A model generated the notes under the pieces. That model searched no databases and had not been told where the DNA came from. It worked only from the letters and a program-made list of their open reading frames with translations. Below are positions 40,054-50,855 of a DNA stretch of 64,000 nt, piece by piece (position 1 is the first letter of the stretch; each line of letters opens with the position of its first letter). The position numbers and the translations under genes are program-made. The DNA is from Nitzschia sp. pyKryTriq1 (lineage: Eukaryota; Bacillariophyta; Bacillariophyceae; Bacillariales; Bacillariaceae), in the NCBI GenBank assembly GCA_956465555.1, contig OY101119.1, positions 1,908,629 through 1,972,628 of the forward strand, given 5' to 3'.

Positions 40054-41442
40054 ATGAGGATTACCAGAGCCATTGCAACAGGCATTTCTGCCGTCATTTT
40101 TTGTGGGTTTCATATTTCGTTTGGGAATTCCTATGTGGTCCGCCACAGGAAAAAGCAGTTCGGGCGGAAATCATTGACCACCATTATTCGCAACTCTGTT
40201 GCTGTTCCCGTCTCCGAGTTGGAAAAGGATTTGACGCCAGCTGAACGTTCAATCACATCGGTGGTTCGAAAATGCGGATCCTCTGTCGCATTTGTCACTT
40301 CCGTTTTGCCTGTCGGTCGTACATCTGGACGAGGTCGTAGGCGGCAGCGATCGGCAAAGAAGAACAGCAAGAATAGTTTGCCAGAAGGGATGGGTTTAGG
40401 CTCTGGCTCGGGTTTCATGGTGGCGCCAGGTTACTTGTGCACCAACTTCCACGTCATTGAACGGGCCTACACATTGCAGGACAATGTGAAGCAGGTGAAG
40501 ACTTTGATCGATCAGTTGGCAGGGAATGCGACTAATTTCCTTCCGGAAGATTTAGTCAACGCTTCGAAAGAGTATCTTCTGGAAAAACTTTCACCTACCT
40601 TTGAGGACCTCCCGGAAGTCTACGTGAGAATCAATAGCTCTACCAAGTATCAAAAGTGCCGGATCGTGGATGTGGAACCTGATCTCGATCTTTGTTTGTT
40701 GAAGGTCGAAGAAGGGGGAGATACGGACGTAGAAGAAACGGTGGCATTCGGCTCATCATCAGACTTATTGGTGGGGCAGACAGTAGTCGCCATTGGCAAC
40801 CCTTTTGGACTCGATAAGACTGTGACAACTGGTGTAGTTTCAGCCGTCAATCGAGAATTTCGAGCAGGTACCGCCCGCACCCCTGCCAATCGACCCATTC
40901 GAAATTGTATTCAAACGGATGCTGCCATCAACCCAGGAAATAGCGGGGGCCCTCTTCTCAATCTGAAGGGTGAGGTTATTGGGATCAATACTGCTATCAT
41001 CACCACATCCGGAAGTAATGCTGGCATTGGCTTCGCGGTTCCAGCAGATCAGCTCACATTGGTCGTGGATCGAATGATTCGGGAAGACCGGATTCTGGGT
41101 GGAGTGAGGCCAGATCGGGGTTGGCTGGGAATCAATGTCGTGACGCAAAAAGGCTCCAACTCCACCATATTTGAAAAGAATTGGGTGACCGGAGTGGAAA
41201 AGGGGTCGCCCGCGGAAGAAGCTGGTATTCGATCGATAAGAATTTTGGACAATGGTGCCCGTTTGGAGTGGGGTGACGCCGTCGTGAATGTCGGAGGGAA
41301 TGATGTCGCCAATTATGAAGAATTGCAGGCACAGCTCGTTGAGAGAGTGAAAGGAGAGCAAGTAGCACTGACGCTGGAGAATGCAGAAGGCGAGAGGCGC
41401 GTGGTGTACGTCACACTCGGAGAAAGACCCTCACGATCATGA
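40054..41442 (+). CDS. Deg/HtrA-family serine protease with one PDZ domain
   Basis: 462 residues from the ATG at 40054. A hydrophobic N-terminus (ITRAIATGISAVIFCGFHIS) followed by basic residues suggests entry into the secretory route, possibly the plastid or thylakoid. The trypsin-like domain has the full triad: His133 in NFHVIE, Asp212 in PDLDLCLLKV and Ser297 in NPGNSGGPLL. VAIGNPFGLDKTVTTGVVS and GIGFAVPAD are typical Deg1/DegP motifs. A single PDZ follows at about 355-460 (RGWLGINVV, VEKGSPAEEAGI). A basic insert (GRGRRRQRSAKKN) lies before the protease domain. Expected role: degradation or folding of damaged proteins, as for plant Deg1. Confidence 0.9.
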   Translation: MRITRAIATGISAVIFCGFHISFGNSYVVRHRKKQFGRKSLTTIIRNSVAVPVSELEKDLTPAERSITSVVRKCGSSVAFVTSVLPVGRTSGRGRRRQRSAKKNSKNSLPEGMGLGSGSGFMVAPGYLCTNFHVIERAYTLQDNVKQVKTLIDQLAGNATNFLPEDLVNASKEYLLEKLSPTFEDLPEVYVRINSSTKYQKCRIVDVEPDLDLCLLKVEEGGDTDVEETVAFGSSSDLLVGQTVVAIGNPFGLDKTVTTGVVSAVNREFRAGTARTPANRPIRNCIQTDAAINPGNSGGPLLNLKGEVIGINTAIITTSGSNAGIGFAVPADQLTLVVDRMIREDRILGGVRPDRGWLGINVVTQKGSNSTIFEKNWVTGVEKGSPAEEAGIRSIRILDNGARLEWGDAVVNVGGNDVANYEELQAQLVERVKGEQVALTLENAEGERRVVYVTLGERPSRS

Positions 41443-42409
41443 TTTCAGAAGGAAGTCGAATATAAGGCTTCATTAGGATATGAGAGACAAGAAAATTTCG
41501 AGATGCTTCAAAAGCTTACTGTAGATCTTCCAAAGTACAGTAGGACTACTGTAGTCTACGAAGTAGAGCGCTCACAGATTTTTGATCATGGATCAATAAT
41601 TATCTATCCATGGTTTTAGATCAGGGGTAAATAAGAGACTCTTATTTACCCCTGGTCCCTGGTTCAGATCGTTGACTTTTCAGTCGAAAGACTCGACTTT
41701 GTTGTTCGAATACTACGTCACTACCGGTACGTACTTCTCCTAAAATATTCATTCCTGCCCGTGTTTGTCCGTGAACAATGTTCTGACCGTTGAGCGAGCC
41801 CGCCGAGCTCCTGCTTCGCCCTTTCGCTAAAGCTTGCTTGGCTAAAGAGAGGATTGCTGCGCCGGCGCGACCGCAGCGCCTGCGTTTGGGATTTTTTCTT
41901 CTCATCAGCAAGCATCATCGATGATTTTGCTTTGCTGTCGGAACAAGAAGTAAACAAGATCTGTTGTTGGTGAGTTGGCCATGGCGGTTTGATGTTGATA
42001 TTTCAAAAAGCAACAATATCCTGTGTGAGATTTTTGTGACCTTGTGTAGACATATGTCGTCAAGGAATTGAACTTTTTTGGATTCGGAAGAAAAGGGCGA
42101 ATATCGCGAGATTTCTCATATTTCGAAGAGTTCCTGTCGCTGCAAATCGAACAAATATTTCTGTCGATGCTCTCGGATCCAATACTATTGTTGGGGTTTT
42201 GGGTTGATGGATATTGGTTCTTGTTGACTGCCTTGGGGCCCGTAGTCTCGGAGCTTATTTTCCCATGGCGGAGGTCCCATCGCTGATTTTCTACTTGCGA
42301 TAACCCCTGTCGATTTATTTAGCCAACTAAATTGTGGACTCACACACTATTTTGGCTCATTCTGATTTTTCAGCAAGTTTTCGCCCGACGATCATTCGAC
42401 TTTTTGACC
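41443..42409. other. Intergenic with inverted repeat
   Basis: About 970 bp. The sequence 'accaggggtaaataagag' type motif is inverted around 41635 (ggggtaaataagagact / cttatttacccctgg), giving a likely hairpin just past the Deg gene. The GC-rich part 41790-41900 holds no supported gene. Confidence 0.5.
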
Positions 42410-44026
42410 ATGAGCACTGTTTCGGCTCCAACTTCTCCGGTGTCTCATGCCTTCCCTCACATTCAATGGGATGCGCTAAACTCGCTTCGCCTCACTGCGC
42501 AAGAGACCGCTCTTTTGCGCATGGCCGAGACGAACCCAATTGATTACACGTTGGCAGATTCTCGCGATGCTTCGATGTATGCTCGTGTGCTCCTCAAGCT
42601 GCTGGCTGAAGCTTGTTCGGCTGGAGCTGGTACTGGTAAGTTACGAAGAACCCTTGGTTTGATGTGACGAACTAAGAGTGGTATCTGACTCAGCTCTTCT
42701 GATATTAAAGGTGAAGTTTCGACATACACCGACAAGTGCAGCGACGAACAAGCAATGGCTGCTCTTGATTTGGACCCCCTCGGAGTTGTCACTCATTATG
42801 CTTTGACCAAGTTGAATGAGATTATTACCACTCTAGGAACTGGCGTTTCTGGAGTGACAGTAGCGTCCGTTTTCTACGTCGGCAAGGATGGTGTTTTGGT
42901 GGATCAGTGGAAGGCTCTTCTTCGCATCCTAAACAAGGGAGGCAAGGGCGATGCTTATGCCCAGAAGGTTGCTTCCATGTCTCTGGCGAAAATCTTGATT
43001 GCTTCTTGTCCCTCGCAAAAAACTGCTGAATCCAAATCTAGACCTATTTCTTACGCTTCTGCTGTCGAACCTTTGGAAGCCTTGACTGCTTGGATTGTCG
43101 CTCAACTAAAGAATGCTGGACCCCTTGTTGGTTTGTGCATTCCTGCTTTGACAGTGCTAATGGGTGCCTATGAATCGCGCATTTTCTTTGTTAAGGCTGG
43201 TGGTATCAAGTATGTGGCTCGCCAACTTCGAGCTGGATCCAAGGGAAGCACGGACAATAAAAAGTTCGGACAAGGTTCAGTTCAGCTTCTTTATGAATTG
43301 ACTTTGTGCCTTTGGATCCTAACATATGAATTGAACTCATCCCAGCTGGTCCGTGCCGACTTTGCAAAGGATGGTAACCCTGTTCAAGCTCTCGTAGATT
43401 TGGTCTCTTTGGCTCCCCGTGAAAAGGTTGTCCGAGTCGCCCTTTCTTCGTTGAGTAACCTTGCGACATGCACCGCAGACGAAGACCCGGCCCCCGCAGG
43501 ATCGACTCGATTGGATGGAAAGCACTTCTTGTCAGAAATGATTGCTTGTGGTTTGATGAAAGCCGTGGCTCTGTTGCGAGATAGACAGTTTACAGATCCT
43601 GACATCGTCGAAGACGTTAATAGCCTTCACAAACTGCTCACTGAAAACTACAAAGAAATGAGCCGATGGGAAGTTTACAAAAACGAAGTCGAATCCGGAC
43701 ACTTGAAATGGGGATCTGTTCACACCGAAGCCTTTTTCAAGGAAAATGCTCGCATGATTGAGGGTCAAGACGGCGACTTCCATCTCCTCAAGGTCCTCAT
43801 CGCTCTTTTGTCCAACAGTAGCAGTGACGAAGAGGTATCTGCGATTGCGTGCTATGATATTGGCGAATTTGTTCGCCACTACCCCAACGGTCGAGCAATC
43901 GCAAAGAGACTTGGAGCGAAAGAATTGGTAATGCCTCTCATTGAGCACGAAAATCCTGAACTCCAGCGTCATGCGCTGCAGTGTGTTTCCAAGATTATGG
44001 TCAACAACTGGGAGTATGTAAAATAG
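42410..44026 (+). CDS. V-type H+-ATPase subunit H (VMA13)
   Basis: Regulatory subunit of the vacuolar proton pump, 513 residues. Exon 1 is 42410-42635 (MSTVSAPTSPVSHAFPHIQW...), intron 42636-42710 (75 bp, GTAAGT...AAG), exon 2 is 42711-44026. The protein is an ARM/HEAT-like helical repeat solenoid. The C-terminal domain with RWEVYKNEVESGHLKWGS, FFKENARMIE and CYDIGEFVRHYPNGR is diagnostic for VMA13. Subunit H bridges V1 and Vo and silences free V1. No oddities seen. Confidence 0.95.
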
Positions 44027-44174
44027 ACGGCAGAGCCGCCATCATTCGAACATTCCATTTACCACTATCGATATTTGCGATTGTGTTGCGATATAGCTTT
44101 GAAAAATATCACCCTTCTAAAATAACAAATGAGAAGCAAGTCTAAAAATGCATCTACGTAACGCTAAGTATAAC

Positions 44175-45311
44175 CTAGTTTTGTCGCGAGAGGAAAGCTT
44201 CTGCTAGCGCCTTTCGTCGTTCCGAGGTGTCACCCGCGGAACGCACACCGCGTAGGAAACCATAGTTCAAGAGCAATTCTGTGTCTTTCTTCTTTCCATA
44301 GCTAATGTAGAGTTGGGCCTTCCCGTTCTCGTCCTTGACACAGTTTTTCCCCACCGACAAAGTGAATGCATCGGAAAGTGGGCTGTATTCAATCCGAGAT
44401 TCGGCCTCTTCTAGATGATTGATTGAGTCGATCATTGGCAAAAGCACGGCGACGGGAGGACTTTCAGCAACCAAATTGTATATCGTGGGTGCCGCCGCCA
44501 CCAGAGCCAAAGCCACCATCAAGGCATCACTTGGATCCGGGTTTTGGTTGTAGTGGAGGAATCCTGCTGCAGCTGCTGCCACCGGGACAGCAGCAGTTAC
44601 CAGGGGCGGTACTGGAGAACTACCGGCACCAAAGTTACCGCAAAAGGCTCGAGAATGGACAACTTCCATCGCCCATTGAAATTGTTCGAATGTCATTCCT
44701 TTGATCCTCGCGAATTTTTCCTTCCAGAGTCGATTTTGTTGTTCTAGAATGTCTATCAATTTCCGTGCTGCAGGATCTTGCACCAACACTTGTTTCTCCT
44801 CTTCTGTCCAATGACGGAGGGCGTCCGGTGCAGTTGGTGGTGGGAGTTGTGGTAGCTGGGCAGGCGACCATCCCCTTGTCAAAAGTGAGGCATACCCTGC
44901 AATAGAACTCGAAGGCCCCTTTGTACATTCAATCCATAGCTTTTGTGCAAGAACGGCGTCCCAATCGGGTTGGCTGAAGTCACTACTCAGGACAATAGAC
45001 TTTGGGACTTTCATCAGAGCTAACTCTTGACCCGACGATTTCCATGTTGTCTGTCCTTCTGGTGCGAGGGCGAGCCCCCGAAGATTCCCGAAATCGGAAT
45101 GTGAAACTTCTGGAATGCAGTCAGCTCCAGGGGTGGATGAGAACCACTGTTCAAAGGTCGCAGCCCCTTCCATAGTATTCGGCTCTACATTCACAGCTGA
45201 TGACTTCAACACCACTTTTTTGGGAAGGGAAGATTGCTTGGTGTTTGTCCACCCGGCCACAAGTGGCACGGCCAAACAACAGAAAAGGAGGAAATCTGCT
45301 GGGAATTTCAT
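44175..45311 (-). CDS. SET-domain methyltransferase, Rubisco LSMT-like, probably plastid
   Basis: 378 residues from the ATG at 45311. The signal peptide KFPADFLLFCCLAVPLVAG is followed by Trp (GWTNTKQSS), resembling a plastid presequence with an aromatic residue at +1. SET parts: FGNLRGLALAPEG near the start (N-terminal SET segment), a helical insert (LWKEKFARIKGMTFEQFQWAMEVVHSRAF), VAVLLPMIDSINH (SAM/substrate pocket) and LYISYGKKKDTELLLNYGF at the end. The order fits the LSMT/SETD class of lysine methyltransferases. Between HSRAF and LLPMIDSINH there is an unusual hydrophobic insert of about 60 residues. The substrate is unknown. Confidence 0.8.
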   Translation of the reverse strand: MKFPADFLLFCCLAVPLVAGWTNTKQSSLPKKVVLKSSAVNVEPNTMEGAATFEQWFSSTPGADCIPEVSHSDFGNLRGLALAPEGQTTWKSSGQELALMKVPKSIVLSSDFSQPDWDAVLAQKLWIECTKGPSSSIAGYASLLTRGWSPAQLPQLPPPTAPDALRHWTEEEKQVLVQDPAARKLIDILEQQNRLWKEKFARIKGMTFEQFQWAMEVVHSRAFCGNFGAGSSPVPPLVTAAVPVAAAAAGFLHYNQNPDPSDALMVALALVAAAPTIYNLVAESPPVAVLLPMIDSINHLEEAESRIEYSPLSDAFTLSVGKNCVKDENGKAQLYISYGKKKDTELLLNYGFLRGVRSAGDTSERRKALAEAFLSRQN

Positions 45312-45595
45312 TTGTGCGATCAAAATGGATCGAATCAATCTGGAAGCAGCGAGTTGCGTCTCACAGTCAATGCTGTAGTTGGATAATTTATATGTTCCAA
45401 GGCAGAGAGTTATTTGGTGTCTCAAACAAGCAACGCAACTATTTACCACACTACAGTACTTGTACACCAACTACTGAATAGCATCGTCGCCGTCGTCGCC
45501 GTCGTCGTCTTGGCGTCAGATTTCAGGGAAATCGCAATGATGGCTCACATCGCGCCATTGGCGCACATCATCCAGCTGGAAGCATGATGTAAACT

Positions 45596-45631
45596 AACCC
45601 TCAACTCTCTCGGACACTGTAGACCGATGAT
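45596..45631. repeat. 36-bp direct repeat, copy 1
   Basis: Starts aaccctcaactctctcgg; the same 36 bp recur at 45939-45974, 343 bp downstream. Confidence 0.9.
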
Positions 45632-45938
45632 ATACTAGGTAGTAGGACAACTCCTAGGCGATTTCGATTTGCGTAGCAAAGTCGTCCTCTTTCGGGAATA
45701 CCCTTGGGTACATCTCCTTGCCTCGTTCTTATCAAGGTGTGAAGGGACGGCGGGCGGGTTTTTAAAAGCTAACTAATCTAGAAATCCGAGGTTGCGATAT
45801 CGGTCGTCGACTTGATGATGATCTTAGCTATGAGGTGATTCATCGGTCGTCTCTCTCCGGTATCGGTTCAAGTTGTGTTCGGTTGACTTCTTGTCTGTCC
45901 TTGGTTCGTTGGGGGTATCCATGGCGCAGGCACCAACC

Positions 45939-45974
45939 AACCCTCAACTCTCTCGGACACTGTAGACCGATGAT
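45939..45974. repeat. 36-bp direct repeat, copy 2
   Basis: Second copy of 45596-45631. Could bracket a small insertion or mark a segmental duplication. Confidence 0.9.
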
Positions 45975-46339
45975 GTAGTACTGTAGATGATAGAATAATT
46001 CGCTGGCCTATGATGTTCCTACAGTAAGTCTCTGCAGTTTGTTTTGTGGTGGGCAACGGTGAAGTCTGTGCAATTTGTGTGGTGGGTGCAGTGAGTGGTT
46101 GCGCAGTTTTGTGGTCCCGCAGACCATTGAGTCTTCCAGTTTTATTGCCGGATGAGCCTCGTCCAGTGTCCTCCACCAATGTTCGGTCCATGACTCGAGC
46201 AATGGTGGGGTGACAAGGAGAGTGGATGATGATTCATTCCATTGTTGTCTTTGAGAAAAGATTTTTGTTGTCCTGGAAGGTGCTGCAAAGGGAGAGGGTA
46301 ATTCCAATGAATTGATCATATTGTAGAACGGACCTAAGG

Positions 46340-46900
46340 CACGGTTCGAGCATACCGGTATGTGTCGTGGAAGCGACGGTCAAGAAACGGAAAAGACCGT
46401 TAATTTCAATTTCGCACATGTTTACTTGGGCATCACAGGAATAATGCTCGAAGACAATACCGGTTGTATTTTCCTGGTCCGAAACCAAGCAGTGGGAAGC
46501 AGAACAAAACACATTGAAACCAGATGGCACTACTTGCGACGACTATACGAAAGAAAGGAGTTGACTTTATCTTTTGTCAGATCGGAGGAGAACGAAAGCG
46601 AGGACATGATGACCAAGAACACCTCCGAGAAGCTGTTCACCAAATTTTCAGAAAGAGTGAGAAACGGGAATTTGCGAATTTATGAACAATGGGACAAAAT
46701 TGTGTGGGAAGTTGACAACCCGATCGAAGCGCAGAGGGAGGATGTCGTGAATTGGATTCGCGATGTACAGAAACAGTCCCAAATGGAGATCCAATCGGAT
46801 GAGTCTGCGATTCAATCGGACGGTAGTCTTGGAAGCGACGTTCCAGCGGAAACTATTGTTTACTATACATGAAGAACGAACAATACAATCCAACGACTGT
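46340..46900 (+). mobile_element. Ty1/copia-type retrotransposon fossil (RNase H end of pol)
   Basis: A 170-residue open stretch (46360-46872) contains SRTKHIETRWHYLRR and a following motif typical of the end of copia-type RNase H. The rest of the element, including LTRs, was not recognised, so it is a truncated old copy. Diatom genomes are known to carry many copia elements. Confidence 0.7.
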
Positions 46901-47524
46901 GATTCCCTAAACGGAGCGAAAGGCTACCATAACAGGAAAGAAAGTGGGATAGAGATATAGACAGTTGGGAGTGAATATTAGTATCTTCATCGGGGAAGAT
47001 ATGATTAATTGGATCCGGCAGTTCCAAGACTGATCGGCGAGAGCAAAGATCCAATTCCAACAAATGGAGTTATCAAAGATAGAATAACATTGTCATAATC
47101 TCGAGTTTGAGACGAAAGTTTACTTTACTTTACTTTACTTGAGAGAGGTTCGTGCATCGGAAGATCAGACGAACTACTAGCAATACTACACGACACGGGA
47201 CTGAAGAAGTAGTCCCACGAGTCATCAGTCAGCTGACGAAGAACAGACTACGGAGATTTCAACAGGTATCATATGCTCCAGTAACTAGACCGCAAAATTT
47301 CCAACTATTTCAGTCCTACGAGTCCGGCGGAAGAAGACTAGCAGAAGCGGTGAGCGGAGCGTGCCGCATGGTGTGGCTGTGTGCGCAGAGCAAGCGAAGC
47401 ACACAGCGCACCGACCCATTCTAGCGAAAACATCATCATACCATACTTCTTATTCATAACGCAGCGAAGCAATCCTCACCACGCCGCTCTCTGTCACTCT
47501 TTGCCTTTTGCGTCTGATTTAGCA
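46901..47524. other. Intergenic
   Basis: No gene supported. A short (ttact)n run lies at 47117-47140. The right part is upstream DNA of the TMCO1 gene. Confidence 0.5.
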
Positions 47525-48160
47525 ATGACGGCCTCGGAAATACTGAATATCGCTGTCACGGTGGGTCTCTCGCAGCTGGCTTGCGAGCTGCTCGCCAAGT
47601 ACTTCGTCTACAACGGTGACGATTACAAACGCAAAGTCGCAGCATTGGAACGGGCTAGGTGGAAACTTGAGAAGGCAGAAATAGACGCTGCCAAAAGCAA
47701 CAAGCATGAAAAGCGCTTGCAGCGTGCCAAGGATGACTATGGGGACGCATGCGCCCAGGTTTCAAGGAAGCACACCGTTCCAGGATTCATGATCTCCATT
47801 TTCTTCGTAATGTTGCTTCGGATTCTGGGGACGGAACATAAGGGGAATGTGATGGCCATTCTTCCCTTTTCTCCTATCAAATTTGTGTCAAGGATCACAG
47901 CTAGGGGATTAGACTGGTCCGTCGTGGAGGACGAGAGTGTTTTTGAAGGATTGTCTGTCAGTCACAAACAAGGAGCCTCGTTCTTGTTCATTTACATGTT
48001 GGCTGCCTTATCCGTCAAGTTTTTCGTCAGCAAGGCGGTCGGTACTCACCCTCCAACCGGCGCTGACAAAGGTCTTATGACCATCATGGAAAGTCCTGGA
48101 GGAAAGAGACTGCTGAAAAATTTCGGGATTGATGCCGATGAACTAATGAAACAGGAATAG
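47525..48160 (+). CDS. TMCO1-like ER membrane protein
   Basis: 211 residues from the ATG at 47525. Layout matches TMCO1 of the EMC3/Oxa1-like superfamily: an N-terminal membrane segment (ILNIAVTVGLSQLACELLAKYFVY), a charged coiled-coil hairpin (KVAALERARWKLEKAEIDAA), a second segment (MISIFFVMLLRILG), LPFSPIKFVSRITARGL and a third segment (SFLFIYMLAALSVKFFV). Known homologues sit in the ER translocon machinery and are reported to act in ER calcium leak. The C-terminal part (GKRLLKNFGIDADELMKQE) is specific to this protein. It is tail to tail with the SmE gene, about 50 bp apart. Confidence 0.85.
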   Translation: MTASEILNIAVTVGLSQLACELLAKYFVYNGDDYKRKVAALERARWKLEKAEIDAAKSNKHEKRLQRAKDDYGDACAQVSRKHTVPGFMISIFFVMLLRILGTEHKGNVMAILPFSPIKFVSRITARGLDWSVVEDESVFEGLSVSHKQGASFLFIYMLAALSVKFFVSKAVGTHPPTGADKGLMTIMESPGGKRLLKNFGIDADELMKQE

Positions 48161-48210
48161 ATTTATTCTAGATATTTCAAAATATAGTTCTAGAATAAAC
48201 GCTTGCTTGC

Positions 48211-48607
48211 TTACGATTGATCCACTGGTTCCGTTCTTTGCGGTTGTGCCTCTTGTAGCAAAGTAATAGAGTCCCCTTTTAGAAGAATTCTCCCGATTTC
48301 CTTACGAGTCTTCCCAATCTCGACCGCGTCGTCGAGGACCATGTTCATGTACTCGTCGAATCCAATAATTTGCCCCTCTATTTGTGTCTTGGTATCTTCG
48401 TATAGCCAAATTCGAACTCGTGTCTTTTTCTGAGGATACAGCGTGTGAAGCAAAGGAAAGGATAGCGTTAGACAAAAGTTGCCGAGGGGTGTCATCGAGA
48501 GGACAATCCATCCAAATCAAAATGGATCGACCAAAGCGTACCTGTAGGTGCCCAAAGATGACATTGATGGGCACAGTCATCACCTTCTTTACTCGTTTCG
48601 GCGGCAT
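48211..48607 (-). CDS. SNRPE: Small nuclear ribonucleoprotein SmE
   Basis: Core Sm-ring protein of spliceosomal snRNPs, 94 residues. Exon 1 is 48607-48542 ([14 protein letters not shown]), intron 48541-48430 (112 bp, GTACGC...CAG), exon 2 is 48429-48211 ([19 protein letters not shown], then [18 protein letters not shown] and [14 protein letters not shown]). Both Sm motifs are complete and the length fits the family. Without splicing, the two halves lie in different open frames. Confidence 0.96.
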
Positions 48608-49231
48608 GGTGGCGTATTTTTTTCTTCGAAAAGAGTATAGGGCTCAAAAGGGATGGAAAAGGTTGTGAATGAAGCAACTGCGGGCTGCTGGGTGGGTTTT
48701 TGTGTGTTGTGTGGGTTTTCTCTCGCGGTGTTGGAAGTTTTGGGTGCGGCTGTTTCGGCTCGGGCGCCATGGTCGGTTGGACGGCGGTGCGTGATGGTGC
48801 GGGCTGTTTGATCGGATCGGAGATTGCTGTCAGAAGGCCAGACGGTCTGAGAAGCTGAAAATCGAATCATCCGACCACATCTTTTTCTGGAGGCTTTGGG
48901 CTGCGCGCAGCGCCGGCCTGACGATGTCGACGAGACGATGACGACGGGACCAGGGTCAACAAAACGCCCAGACGACCAGACGACTTCTGGTCATGTTGAT
49001 GTCACATCCATCTTCACGACGCCGATCGATGACGAGAGCGGGGATCCTTTGCTCGTTATTTTGCTCGAGATGCGGCGCTATGGTACTTGCTACTTGTACT
49101 GATGATGGAAACCTGATGGAAACCAACTAACAACACAACCGTCAGAGACACAATCGACGCTTTACCCCTAAACAATTTGGATTTGGACCTCACCGAAACG
49201 TATCGAAAGAGGGTTTCTACAAGGACAGATC
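48608..49231. other. Divergent intergenic region
   Basis: Lies between SmE and the SDR gene, so it should hold both promoters. No clear motif. The word ccagacgac/acgatgacgacgggacc is repeated loosely at 48920-48985. Confidence 0.4.
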
Positions 49232-50041
49232 ATGTTGTCGTTTCGAAACCTCATCCAGCTTTTACTGCTGAGTACGTCGTATGCTTTTCTCGCGAGCAAC
49301 AGCGCCTTTGTTCCACGACAAATCCATGGAATTGCCAACCAGGGATCGGCCCTTCAGATGATGGCTTACAAGAAGGTGTTTGTAGCCGGTGGAACCAAAG
49401 GAGTTGGTCGCTGTGTGATTGATAAGCTAGTGGCATCTGGTATCAGTGTGGTGGCTTTGGCCCGCAGCGACGAAGGTGTAGCTGAGTTAAACGCAATCGA
49501 CGGTGTCACGGCTATCGCAGGTGATGCGTTCGACCAGAAATCGGTGGAAAACGCAATGGACGGTTGCGATGCTGCTATCACAACTTTGGGTGGTAGCACT
49601 GAGGATCGACGAGTCGATTATGAAGGAAACAACAACGTGATCGAATCGGCGGGCATACTGGGTGTTCAAAGAATCATCCTGGTGACTAGCATCGGATGTG
49701 GATCGAGCAAAGAAGCTGCTCCTCCTTCCGTTTTTGAAGTACTCAAGGACGTCCTCGTTGCTAAAGAGAAAGCGGAGAACATTTTGATCAGATACTATAC
49801 TAATTCTAACTGGACCATCATCCGACCTGGCGGTCTGAAGACAGAACCGATGACTGGAAAAGCGATATTGACAGAGGACAACACAGCTATTGGGTCAATC
49901 CACCGAGAAGATGTGGCAGATCTCGTAGTCCGAGCCCTCGATTCTCCTTCGACCGAAAGGAAGGTATTGAGCGCTATCGACCCCTCCATTACAAGCTCTG
50001 TCGCGGTTGAAGGGAAACAAATTCCTGCGTTTGCCCTGTGA
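49232..50041 (+). CDS. Atypical SDR, NAD(P)-binding protein, plastid-targeted
   Basis: 269 residues. The signal peptide LSFRNLIQLLLLSTSYAFLA is followed by SNSAFVPRQIHG, a good ASAFAP-type plastid motif. The Rossmann domain starts at about 47: KVFVAGGTKGVGRCVIDKL, a glycine-rich nucleotide-binding loop. GDAFDQKSVENAMDGCDAAI, RIILVTSIGCGSS and NWTIIRPGGLKTEP follow as in atypical SDRs of the NmrA/HCF173-like type. A classical YxxxK catalytic pair is not evident. Some plastid relatives help assemble or translate photosystem components; the role here is open. Confidence 0.8.
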   Translation: MLSFRNLIQLLLLSTSYAFLASNSAFVPRQIHGIANQGSALQMMAYKKVFVAGGTKGVGRCVIDKLVASGISVVALARSDEGVAELNAIDGVTAIAGDAFDQKSVENAMDGCDAAITTLGGSTEDRRVDYEGNNNVIESAGILGVQRIILVTSIGCGSSKEAAPPSVFEVLKDVLVAKEKAENILIRYYTNSNWTIIRPGGLKTEPMTGKAILTEDNTAIGSIHREDVADLVVRALDSPSTERKVLSAIDPSITSSVAVEGKQIPAFAL

Positions 50042-50123
50042 AAATGGCATTCGTCCCACGTGTGTAACAAATAATAAATGGGATGCCATGTATTGCTGTA
50101 TGTGCCAGATTCTTTGCTACGAC

Positions 50124-50855
50124 TTATATATCCTTTCCGCTATTGGGAGTATTACGAGGTTCTGAGGAGCCATTTGTCGCATTTTTCACCGCTTTGTCAA
50201 TGGCTTCTTTGGTATAAATATCCTCCAGGCTGAGTTCCAACACATCGTCGTTTGTGGCCACACGGACATTTTCACCTAGTTTGCTCATGGCTGTTTCAAT
50301 ATTCCAGCCTTCCGTTTTATCCTCTGAAAAGAACCCCAGGTTATCAGCAATCAAATGCTTGTTTTGGCACCCTGGGCATGTGGCAATCACGACACCATGC
50401 TTGTAGGAATGTTCCGTAAACTGTTTTGCGCTGCGCGTCTCACATTGAGTACACGTGAAAATGATTGCCAGTTTTCTTCCTCCTTTTTCGGCTCCAGGAA
50501 TTTTGATTTCTTCGGAAGATGAAGTTTCGGGTGGATCCACTCGTACGACCCCGCTGTCGGGGCCTTCTCCGATGGAGGAAAAGTGCTGACGCCGATGGCC
50601 TCGTAGTATCTGCCTTTCGTCGTACCAGCAACAAGCACAATTATTAAGAGGATGTCGAGCGATCATGTCTGCCCTGATAGAATGGTGGGCGCGATGATTG
50701 TCTCGTCCTGGCATGGGCAGTGTTGAGAAGCTGGATCGTTGGACTTTATTCTTGGCGTCAAAACTTGCCACCATGGAACGGCGAGAACAGAGCCCGGCGA
50801 AATTGCCACGTCCACGGAAGCTTCCGGCTGTTTGAGTTGCGATATTGCTCCACAT
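50124..50855 (-). CDS. DNL-type zinc finger protein (Zim17/Tim15/HEP1)
   Basis: 243 residues. The N-terminus is basic and Ser/Arg-rich (MWSNIATQTAGSFRGRG), consistent with a mitochondrial or plastid presequence. The DNL zinc finger lies at about 140-215: IIFTCTQCETRSAKQFTEH and VVIATCPGCQNKHLIADNLG, with both CxxC pairs and the closing DNLG motif. Homologues keep mitochondrial Hsp70 (mortalin) soluble during protein import. The start ATG at 50855 is the first in frame. Confidence 0.88.
   Translation of the reverse strand: MWSNIATQTAGSFRGRGNFAGLCSRRSMVASFDAKNKVQRSSFSTLPMPGRDNHRAHHSIRADMIARHPLNNCACCWYDERQILRGHRRQHFSSIGEGPDSGVVRVDPPETSSSEEIKIPGAEKGGRKLAIIFTCTQCETRSAKQFTEHSYKHGVVIATCPGCQNKHLIADNLGFFSEDKTEGWNIETAMSKLGENVRVATNDDVLELSLEDIYTKEAIDKAVKNATNGSSEPRNTPNSGKDI

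Larger units (their letters stand above)
45312..46339. other. Intergenic / repeat DNA
   Basis: No host gene supported. Holds the 36-bp direct repeat pair listed separately and a (cgtcgc)-like run at 45484-45512. Confidence 0.5.
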
